NCBI RefSeq assembly: GCF_003002955.1
Contig: NZ_PVTJ01000004.1
Coordinates: forward strand, 124,001-188,000
Origin: Glycomyces artemisiae
Lineage (GTDB): Bacteria > Actinomycetota > Actinomycetes > Mycobacteriales > Micromonosporaceae
Direction of reading: 5' to 3'
Length of the DNA stretch: 64,000 nt
This document shows positions 47,915 through 54,670 of the stretch, one piece after another (position 1 is the stretch's first letter; each line of letters begins with the position of its first letter). The notes under the pieces are model-generated. The model was not told the DNA's origin and searched no databases. It saw nothing but the letters and a program-made list of their open reading frames with translations. A program made the translations under genes and the position numbers.

Positions 47915-49726
47915 ATGCACCCCCGGCAGGACGGCTTCGACGACGCGCGCCACGAGCGCCGCGTCATCGTCGTCGGCGACAACGGGCTCACCCTCAGGTT
48001 CATCAGGAACCTCGTCGACAACTTCGCGTTCCACGTCGTCGCCGTCATCCCCTCCGGCCCCGGCGGCCAGCGCGACGAGATCCGCCGCGCCGCCGAGCAC
48101 AACCCCCGCCTCACCGTGCGCGAGGCCCGCGCCGTCGACGCCGACGTCATCCGCGACGCCGGCCTCACCGACGCGTACGCCGTGGCCCTCATGGACCAGA
48201 ACGACGTCGGGAACCTCCACCTCGCCCTGAAGCTGCGCGAGATGTCCCGCTACCTCAACGACGACACCCTCCCGCGCCTAGTCATCCGCATGTACAACAG
48301 CGGCCTGCGCGCCCACATGCAGAAGCTCCTCGGCGACGACGGCGTGTTCGTCAAGTCCGACGCCGACATGGTCGCCCGCACCTACGCGGCAGCGGCCCTG
48401 GAGCAGATCCCACCCGGCGACATCGTCATCTGGGACCGGCGCCTGTACCTCGCGCGCGCCGCCGACCCGCGCGCCCAGGCGCAGTGGGTCGTCGCCACCG
48501 GCAACGAGTTCGGCGTCGACATGATCCCCCCGGACCCCGACAACCCCGAGGACGCCGACGAGGCCGTGCGGCTGCTGTGCCTGGAGCCGGTCGCCGCGCG
48601 GCGGTGGGTCAAGCCGATGCTGGGGCGGGTCGCGCAGTGGTTCCGGCAGTCGCTGCACACGCTGCGGCGCACGTTCTCCAAGGGCCTGTGGATGGCCGCG
48701 GCCGTCCTCATGGTGGTGATGCTCGGCGGCATGACGACGCTGCTGACGGTGAACAGCCTCAACGCGAGCCGCGAAGTGAACGGCGACTTCTGGGACGCCC
48801 TGTACATGCTCGCGATGATGGCCGCGGGCGGCGCCGACCCGGACACGACCGACCACTGGGAGCTGCGGCTGACGCACGTCGTCGTGGTCGTCTCGGGCGC
48901 GCTGCTCATCCCGGTCGTCACCGGTGCGATCGTGCAGGCCGTCGTGGAGCGCCGGTACGCGCTCGCGGAGGGCCGCATGGTGCGCGCGGTCCGCGACCAC
49001 GTGATCGTCGTCGGCCTGGGCAACATGGGGACCCGGGTCGTGGAGACGCTGCGGGAGCGGCGGATTCCGGTGGTGGCCATCGAGAAGGACCGCGACGCGA
49101 TCGGGGTGCGGGCGGCGCGGGCCGCGGGCGCGCAGGTGCTCCTGGGGGACGCGAGCCGTCCCGCGACGCTCCAGGAGGCCGAGGTCAAGTACTCGCGGTC
49201 GCTGGTGGCGATGGCGAAGCAGGACTCCGCGAACCTGGAGACCGCCCTGTCGGGCCTGGAGTGCAAGCCGGACCTGCGCACGGTCATGCGCATCTACGAC
49301 CCCGAGTTCGCGGCGCTCATCCGCCGCAACCTGAACAAGAACCGGTCCCTGCACGAGGCGTCGCAGCACTCCTCTTACAGCGCACCGCAGGTCGCGGCCG
49401 GGTCGTTCGCGCGCGAGCTGACCGAGGACGAGATCCTGGAGACCATCCCGGTGCGCGGCCAGATCGCGTACATCGCCGAGGTCACCGTGGAGGAGGGCGC
49501 GTGGCTCGACGACGTGCCCGCGCACAAGGCGACCGTGCCCGGCTCGCACCGGCTCCTGGCGGTGCGCCGCCCGACCGGGAACATCCGCTGGAACCCCGAC
49601 GCGGGCTTCCAGATCGCCCACGGCGACAAGCTCCTGGTCCTGGTGACCCGCAGGGGCCTCAACGAGGTCCACGGCGCGTGCAGGCCGCCGGAGGCGGCCG
49701 CGGGGCGCCACCGGTTCGAGGCCTGA
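47915..49726 (+). CDS. CASTOR/POLLUX-type ion channel with two RCK-like domains
   Basis: A 603-residue protein. An N-terminal NAD-fold RCK-like domain (RRVIVVGDNGLTLRFIRNL) is followed by a membrane part of two or three helices (about 255-350; MAAAVLMVVMLGGMTTLL, a pore-like FWDALYMLAMMAAGGADPD, and VVVVVSGALLIPVVTGAIV) and a second TrkA-N/RCK domain (DHVIVVGLGNMGTRVVETL). The expected TVGYGD filter of potassium channels is replaced by AAGGADPD, close to the ADxGNH-type filters of plant CASTOR/POLLUX and their bacterial relatives. Ion selectivity is therefore uncertain. ATG 47915 is leaderless. Confidence 0.85.
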   Translation: MHPRQDGFDDARHERRVIVVGDNGLTLRFIRNLVDNFAFHVVAVIPSGPGGQRDEIRRAAEHNPRLTVREARAVDADVIRDAGLTDAYAVALMDQNDVGNLHLALKLREMSRYLNDDTLPRLVIRMYNSGLRAHMQKLLGDDGVFVKSDADMVARTYAAAALEQIPPGDIVIWDRRLYLARAADPRAQAQWVVATGNEFGVDMIPPDPDNPEDADEAVRLLCLEPVAARRWVKPMLGRVAQWFRQSLHTLRRTFSKGLWMAAAVLMVVMLGGMTTLLTVNSLNASREVNGDFWDALYMLAMMAAGGADPDTTDHWELRLTHVVVVVSGALLIPVVTGAIVQAVVERRYALAEGRMVRAVRDHVIVVGLGNMGTRVVETLRERRIPVVAIEKDRDAIGVRAARAAGAQVLLGDASRPATLQEAEVKYSRSLVAMAKQDSANLETALSGLECKPDLRTVMRIYDPEFAALIRRNLNKNRSLHEASQHSSYSAPQVAAGSFARELTEDEILETIPVRGQIAYIAEVTVEEGAWLDDVPAHKATVPGSHRLLAVRRPTGNIRWNPDAGFQIAHGDKLLVLVTRRGLNEVHGACRPPEAAAGRHRFEA

Positions 49727-49758
49727 CCCGCCGCGCTCTCTCCTTCTGCGACGCTCCG

Positions 49759-49854
49759 CCTGTGACGCTCACCGGTCCGCGCGAGCGCGCACCCTGCCCC
49801 GGCGGCGGGACCGGGCCGCTTCCGCTGCCTGTGACGCTCACTGGTTCGCGTGAG
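49759..49854. repeat. 27-bp imperfect direct repeat upstream of the protease gene
   Basis: Copies at 49759-49785 and 49828-49854 (period 69 bp) share 24 of 27 bases; all three differences are C to T. The core TGTGACGCTCAC is identical. The second copy contains the dyad CTCAC-N8-GTGAG. The placement 68 bp before the protease start suggests operator sites. Confidence 0.7.
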
Positions 49855-49921
49855 TACGCGCAACTTCCGGGCCGCTCGCTCGTTTCAACCGTGGAAACAT
49901 CTCTCACGGAAGGGGCCGGCA

Positions 49922-51187
49922 GTGGCGGCGAGCGAGCGGAGACCGCGGGCGGATCGGGACGGCGCCGGAGGCGTCGGGAGCGGGAAGCGCAAGCGCCGCA
50001 AGGTCGTCCTGGCGGCGACCGCGGGCGCGTTGGCGCTGGGCGGCGCGGCGGTCGTGGTCCCCACGGCGTTCGCCGACGACCCGGTGTCGGAGGCCCTCGC
50101 GGGCGCTGCGGAGATCCTCCCGGTGGACGACTCGCTGCTGGGCCTGGTCGACGTCGGCGAGGTCGAGGAGCTGACCGAGTCGCTGACGTACGCGGACTCC
50201 CAGGACGCGGTCACGGTCTCCGGGCCCGACGCCGGGTACGTGAAGGTCCACTTCGAGCGGCTGCTGCTGAACGAGGGCGACTACGTGACGGTGTCGAGCC
50301 CCGACGGCGCCGAGTCGTACCGGTACGAGGAGTCCATGGTCGACCAGTGGGCGACCTCGATCACCGGCGACACCGCGATCGTGGAGCTGCACCGGGCCGA
50401 GTCGGGCCCGGCCTCTGACGCGCTCGGGGTCCTCATCGACCGGGCCGCGTACGGGTTCGCCTCCGACGTGGTCGACGCGCTCGTGGCCGAGCAGGCCGAC
50501 GCGGCCCGCCCGGAGGAGAGCGTCTGCTCGGGCGACGAGAAGAAGTCCTCGGCGTGCTACCGGTCCTCGTACCCGGAGGTCGTGGAGCACGCGGAGCCGG
50601 TGGCGCGGCTGCTCATCGACGGGACGGTGCTGTGCACGGCGTTCCGGGTCGGCGAGGACAACCGGATGCTCACGAACCACCACTGCTTCACCGAGACGTG
50701 GGAGGCCCAGCAGACGGAGGTCTGGTTCGGGTACGACTGCGTCGCATGCGGGGCGGACGCGGCGAACATCCCGGTGAAGGTCGGCGGCCAGCAGGTCCTG
50801 AAGACCTCGAAGCCCCTGGACTACACCCTGTTCACCGTGGACGACTTCAAGCGGATCGACCAGTTCGGCTACCTGGAGCTCGCCGACGAGCCCGCGAAGG
50901 CGGGCGAGGCGATCTACATTCCGCAGCACCCGGCCGGGCGGCCGACGGAGATCGCCATGGAGTCCTCGGTGGACGGCGGCAACTGCGTCGTGAAGAACGC
51001 CGTCTACGACGGCTACATCGCCGGGAGCGACGTCTCCTACTACTGCGACACCGAGTTCGGCTCCTCCGGCTCCCCGGTCATCTCCCGCGACACCCACGAG
51101 GTCGTCGCCCTCCACCACTTCGGCGGCTGCCCCAACTCCGGCGTCAACGCCCAGCTCATCAAGGCCGAGATAGGCCGCCTGCTCTAG
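49922..51187 (+). CDS. Secreted trypsin-like serine protease
   Basis: A 421-residue exported protein. A long Arg-rich N-region (GKRKRRKVVLAATAGALALG) and hydrophobic core end in a PTAFA-DDP cleavage site near residue 52. A pro-region of about 150 residues precedes the protease domain. The catalytic triad is visible as LTNHHCF (His), PLDYTLFTVDD (Asp) and EFGSSGSPVIS (Ser), the S1 trypsin/glutamyl-endopeptidase type. Paired cysteines (for example CVACGA and YYCDTEF) suggest disulfides. GTG 49922 has GGAAGGGG 6 bases upstream. A strong terminator follows. Confidence 0.87.
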   Translation: MAASERRPRADRDGAGGVGSGKRKRRKVVLAATAGALALGGAAVVVPTAFADDPVSEALAGAAEILPVDDSLLGLVDVGEVEELTESLTYADSQDAVTVSGPDAGYVKVHFERLLLNEGDYVTVSSPDGAESYRYEESMVDQWATSITGDTAIVELHRAESGPASDALGVLIDRAAYGFASDVVDALVAEQADAARPEESVCSGDEKKSSACYRSSYPEVVEHAEPVARLLIDGTVLCTAFRVGEDNRMLTNHHCFTETWEAQQTEVWFGYDCVACGADAANIPVKVGGQQVLKTSKPLDYTLFTVDDFKRIDQFGYLELADEPAKAGEAIYIPQHPAGRPTEIAMESSVDGGNCVVKNAVYDGYIAGSDVSYYCDTEFGSSGSPVISRDTHEVVALHHFGGCPNSGVNAQLIKAEIGRLL

Positions 51188-51195
51188 CGGCGCAA

Positions 51196-51230
51196 GCGAA
51201 ACGCCCCGGGCGATGCCCGGGGCGTTTCGC
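51196..51230. terminator. Bidirectional terminator between the protease and mqnC
   Basis: A 15-bp perfect stem (51196-51210 with 51216-51230), loop CGATG, between convergent stop codons. The left side has GAAA and the right side TTTCGCGTTT. Confidence 0.9.
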
Positions 51231-51238
51231 GTTTCAGG

Positions 51239-52390
51239 TCACTTCACCTGCAACTCGGCGACGATCGTCGAGTAGTGGGAGCGGATGCGGTCGTCGGTCG
51301 GGTCGTCCTCCGGGGTCCAGTGGATCGCCATGCGCTCGTACAGCGTGTTGCGCTGCGCCGGAATGCGGTCGGCGGAGCGGATGAGGCCGATGAGCTCCGA
51401 GAGGCGCGACTGGTGGCGGGCGCCCGCCGAGGAGATCACGTTCTCCTCCAGCATGATCGATCCGAGGTCGTCGACGCCGAGGTGGAGGCTGAGCTGCCCG
51501 GAGGCCTTCCCGGTCGTCAGCCACGACGACTGGAGGTGCTTCACGTTGTGGAAGAACAGCCGCGCGGTCGCCAACAGCCGCAGGTACTCCAGGGTCGTCG
51601 CCTGCGTGCGGCCCTTCAGGTGGTTGTTCTCCGGCTGGTACGTCCACGGGATGAACGAGCGGAACCCGCCCGTGCGGTCCTGCACGTCGCGGATCATCCG
51701 CAGGTGCTCGATCCGCTCGGCCGCGGTCTCGCCCGTGCCCATCATCATCGTCGCGGTCGATTCGAGGCCCTGCCCGTGCGCGGCCTCCATGATCTCCAGC
51801 CACCGCTCGCCCGACTCCTTGAGCGGCGCGAGCGCGGTCCGCGGCCGCGCCGGGAGCATCTCGGCGCCCGCACCGGCGATGGAGTCGAGCCCGGCGGCCT
51901 TGATGCGGCGGATCGACTCGTCGATCTCCACGCCGGAGACCTTCGACATGTGGGCGATCTCCGACGGCCCGATGGAGTGGATCATCAGCTGCGGGTACTC
52001 GCGCTTGACGGAGGAGAACAGCTCCTCGTAGTACTCGACGCCGAAGTCGGGGTGGTGCCCGCCCTGGAGCATGACCTGCGTGGCGCCGAGGCTCACGGCC
52101 TCCCCGCAGCGGCGCAGGACCTCCTCCATCGGGTGGGCCCAGCCCTCGTCGTGCTTGGGGGCGCGGTAGAACGCGCAGAACTTGCACGCCGTGACGCACA
52201 CGTTCGTGTAGTTGATGTTGCGGTCGATGATGTACGTGACGATGTTGTCGCCGACGACGCGCCGCCGGGCCGCGTCCGCGGCCTCCGCCAGCGGGTGGAA
52301 GGGCGCTTCGGTGTAGAGCAGCAGGGCTTCCTCGGCGCTGATGGCGCCGCCGTCGGCGGCGCGGGCGAGGACGTCGTCAATCTCGGCCAT
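51239..52390 (-). CDS. mqnC: Cyclic dehypoxanthinyl futalosine synthase
   Basis: A 383-residue radical SAM enzyme of the futalosine menaquinone route. The cluster ligands are CVTACKFCAF (CX3CX2C), with NYTNVC just before and GGHHPDFGVEYYEEL after, both typical of MqnC rather than MqnE. It cyclises dehypoxanthine futalosine to the spiro intermediate. ATG 52390 has the -10 TACGCT 6 bases upstream and is leaderless. Its companions mqnA and mqnE lie 0.9 and 6.3 kb away; mqnB and mqnD are not in the window. Confidence 0.95.
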   Translation of the reverse strand: MAEIDDVLARAADGGAISAEEALLLYTEAPFHPLAEAADAARRRVVGDNIVTYIIDRNINYTNVCVTACKFCAFYRAPKHDEGWAHPMEEVLRRCGEAVSLGATQVMLQGGHHPDFGVEYYEELFSSVKREYPQLMIHSIGPSEIAHMSKVSGVEIDESIRRIKAAGLDSIAGAGAEMLPARPRTALAPLKESGERWLEIMEAAHGQGLESTATMMMGTGETAAERIEHLRMIRDVQDRTGGFRSFIPWTYQPENNHLKGRTQATTLEYLRLLATARLFFHNVKHLQSSWLTTGKASGQLSLHLGVDDLGSIMLEENVISSAGARHQSRLSELIGLIRSADRIPAQRNTLYERMAIHWTPEDDPTDDRIRSHYSTIVAELQVK

Positions 52391-52396
52391 GCACGA

Positions 52397-52402
52397 AGCG
52401 TA
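52397..52402 (-). promoter_or_regulatory. -10 box for leaderless mqnC
   Basis: Read on the minus strand, TACGCT is followed by 6 bases and ATG 52390. Confidence 0.6.
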
Positions 52403-52470
52403 TCCGCCCAGGGGCCCTCCGGGACAGTGCGCCCGAACGGATTGACTCGTGGGTTACTCGCGGGTTCGCG

Positions 52471-53241
52471 CTACACCGTGTACAGCTCGGTGTGGATCTC
52501 CCCGGTCCCGGCCTCTTCGAGGACCTCCTTGACGCCGAGGACCATCTCGTACGGCCCGCACAGGAACCACTCGTCGACCTCGCCCGCGTCGACCACGGTG
52601 GCGAGGACCTCGCGGAGCCGCTCGGGCGTGAGGCGGCCCGTGAGCAGCGGCGTGGGCCCCTCGGTGCGGGTGCGCACGTGGTGGAGGCGCAGGCGGTCGC
52701 CGTGGACGCGTTCGAGCTCCCGCAGCTCGGGCAGGAACATCGTGGTGTCCTCGGTCCGGTTGGAGTACAGGAGGGTCACGGTCGCACCGGATTCGAGCGC
52801 GGCGGTGGCGATCGCGATGATCGGCGTGATCCCGGACCCGGCGACGACGGAGCCGTAGTGGCGGTCGGATCGGATGTCGGTGCAGAAGTGCCCCAGCGGC
52901 GGGAGCACTTCGAGGACGTCGCCGGGCTGGAGGCTCCGGTTCGCGTACCCGGAGAAGGAGCCCTTGGGGATCGAGCGGATGCCCAGGCGCAGCGTGCCGC
53001 GCTCGGCGAGCTCGCGCGGCGTCGACGCCAGGGAGTAGGAGCGGCGGACTTCGGAGCCGTCGGGCTCGACGCGCTGGAACGTGAGGTGCTGGCCGGGCTT
53101 GAAGTCGAACGCGGGCCGCAGGTGCTCGGGGACGGCGAGGGTGACTTCGACGGCGTCGCCGGTGAGGGCCCGGACGGCGCTGACGGTGAGCTTGTGCCAC
53201 GCGGGGCGGTGCTTGCGGGGCTGCTTCAGCTCGATGGCCAC
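52471..53241 (-). CDS. PaaE-like ferredoxin-NAD(P)+ reductase domain protein without an iron-sulfur domain
   Basis: A 256-residue flavoprotein. The FAD-binding barrel has RRSYSLASTP, and the NAD(P) domain has VVAGSGITPIIAIATAAL and EWFLCGPYEMVLGVKEVL, closest to the reductases of phenylacetyl-CoA epoxidase and hydroxylating oxygenases. These normally continue into a plant-type 2Fe-2S domain (about 90 residues with CX4CX2C); here the chain ends at IHTELYTV and no such domain follows in any frame. An outside ferredoxin must serve. GTG 53241 has GAGAGGA upstream. It lies between mqnC and mqnA, so a redox role linked to quinone biosynthesis is conceivable but unproven. Confidence 0.83.
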   Translation of the reverse strand: MAIELKQPRKHRPAWHKLTVSAVRALTGDAVEVTLAVPEHLRPAFDFKPGQHLTFQRVEPDGSEVRRSYSLASTPRELAERGTLRLGIRSIPKGSFSGYANRSLQPGDVLEVLPPLGHFCTDIRSDRHYGSVVAGSGITPIIAIATAALESGATVTLLYSNRTEDTTMFLPELRELERVHGDRLRLHHVRTRTEGPTPLLTGRLTPERLREVLATVVDAGEVDEWFLCGPYEMVLGVKEVLEEAGTGEIHTELYTV

Positions 53242-53280
53242 GGGGCGGTCCTCTCGTCTTCCCGGGGTGTCGGTCGGGGT

Positions 53281-53314
53281 CGTTCAGATATCGCTGTCGT
53301 TCAGATATCGCTGT
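53281..53314. repeat. 17-bp tandem duplication at the mqnA stop codon
   Basis: CGTTCAGATATCGCTGT occurs twice without a gap (53281-53297, 53298-53314). On the minus strand each copy contains the codons for DSDI and a TGA, so the duplication copies the end of mqnA including its stop. Confidence 0.9.
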
Positions 53315-54152
53315 CGAAGAATTCGGGCCCTTCGGGCGAAAGGTCCTTCACTTCCGTGTAACGGGCGGCACGCGAGGCGAATTCCCGCAGGCCCGCGAGG
53401 TGCCGCTCACTGAGCCCGAACTGGAGCCGGTCGAAGTACTCGGCGAGCGCGGCGGGCGCGAAGGGCTCCCAGCGGGCCGCGGAGGCGACGACCGCGTCGA
53501 TCTCGGCGCGGCTGAGGCGCACGGAGTCGCGGAACGCGAGGTGCACGTCCTTGACGAGCCCGGGATGGGCCTCGGCGTAGTCGCGGCGCACGGCCCACAC
53601 GGCGAAGACCATCGGCAGGCCGGTCCAGTCCTTCCACTCCGCGGCGAGGTCGAGCACGTGCGCGCCCTGCGGGTCGTGGTGGACGCGGAGGGCTTCGTCG
53701 CCGATGAGGACGGCGGCGTCGGCGCCGTCGAGCGCGGACTCGACGTCGGGCGCGGTGACGCGGTACTCGGGCCTGCGGCCGTAGCGGTCCTCCAGGAGCA
53801 TCTTGCCGAGGAGGACCCCGGTGCGCGAGAACGACGCGAGCGAGACGCGCGGCTCGGCGGGCAGGTCGGCGAGCGGGACCTTCGACACGAGGTTGACGCT
53901 GAGGACCGGGCCGTCGGCGGCGACCGCCGGGTCGGGGATGAGCAGCAGGTCGTCGCTGTGCTTCAGGTACTCGACCAGGGTGATCGGGCCGATGTCGAGG
54001 TCGCCTTCGACGAGGAGGCGGCTGAGTTCGTCGGGCGCGTCGCGGCGCAGCTCGAATTCGAGCAGCGCGCCCGTGCGGGCCAGTCCCCAGTAGATGGGCA
54101 TGCAGTTGAGGAAGGCGATGTGGCCGACCCTCGGGCGTCGCGCGTTGTTCAC
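53301..54152 (-). CDS. mqnA: Chorismate dehydratase, menaquinone (futalosine) pathway
   Basis: A 283-residue periplasmic-binding-protein-like enzyme of the MqnA/MqnD family. RVGHIAFLNCMPIYWGL opens the chain, followed by DIGPITLVEYLKHSDDLLLIPD and GLPMVFAVWAVRRDYA. The NCxPxxWG-type start fits MqnA (chorismate to 3-enolpyruvylbenzoate) rather than MqnD. GTG 54152 is supported by TACCGT 7 bases upstream. The stop is duplicated by a 17-bp tandem repeat. Its product feeds MqnE at 58647. Confidence 0.9.
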   Translation of the reverse strand: MNNARRPRVGHIAFLNCMPIYWGLARTGALLEFELRRDAPDELSRLLVEGDLDIGPITLVEYLKHSDDLLLIPDPAVAADGPVLSVNLVSKVPLADLPAEPRVSLASFSRTGVLLGKMLLEDRYGRRPEYRVTAPDVESALDGADAAVLIGDEALRVHHDPQGAHVLDLAAEWKDWTGLPMVFAVWAVRRDYAEAHPGLVKDVHLAFRDSVRLSRAEIDAVVASAARWEPFAPAALAEYFDRLQFGLSERHLAGLREFASRAARYTEVKDLSPEGPEFFDSDI

Positions 54153-54159
54153 GCTTCCG

Positions 54160-54165
54160 ACGGTA
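54160..54165 (-). promoter_or_regulatory. -10 box for leaderless mqnA
   Basis: Read on the minus strand, TACCGT is followed by 7 bases and GTG 54152. Confidence 0.55.
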
Positions 54166-54228
54166 GCCCCCTCCCGGGTCCTAGGACCGTCCCGAGAGGG
54201 CGGCGGCGTCGCCGGCGTCACGGAGGCT

Positions 54229-54531
54229 TCAGCGTTCGTCGATGTCCGCGAGGTCCTTCCCGCCGTCGGCGCCCGCGGTCTCGTCGTCGGTGACGAGCGC
54301 GACGAGCCGGTCGAGGACCTCCTCGTCGTCGCCGGTCAGGACGATCTCGTCGCCGGGACGCACGTCGAGGACGAGAACCTGGAGGATCGACTTCGCATCG
54401 TGCGTCTGGCCCTCACCGGTCTTCGCGATGGTCACCTCGCCGGGCGTCGAGGCGGCGGTCTCCACGAAGACCGTCGCGGGCCGCGCCTGAATCCCGACCT
54501 CTGTGCTCACTTTCACACGGCGCTCGGCCAT
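54229..54531 (-). CDS. HPr-like protein with Gln in place of the phospho-histidine (Crh-like)
   Basis: A 100-residue protein of the HPr fold: VKVSTEVGIQARPATVFVET, then HDAKSILQVLVL. In PTS phosphocarrier HPr residue 15 is His (GLHARPA); here it is Gln15 (codon CAG, plus-strand 54487-54489). The regulatory serine region is kept (Ser47 in AKSIL, equal to Ser46). This is the pattern of Bacillus Crh, which cannot carry PTS phosphate but can be phosphorylated on Ser. The C-terminus is acidic. GGGAGGGGAGC precedes the ATG. It is probably a regulator, or a relic of PTS, not a sugar-transport phosphocarrier. Confidence 0.88.
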   Translation of the reverse strand: MAERRVKVSTEVGIQARPATVFVETAASTPGEVTIAKTGEGQTHDAKSILQVLVLDVRPGDEIVLTGDDEEVLDRLVALVTDDETAGADGGKDLADIDER

Positions 54532-54670
54532 GCTGCTCCCCTCCCCGTTCGCAGGGCCGCCGGGCGGCCCGTCAGGACCAGGATGGACCGGGCGCGGGGA
54601 CGGCGGACGCGTTTTCGGGCTATTGCAGCAGGACGGGGCACAGAGTGGTCAGGCCGCGGCGCGGGGCGGG

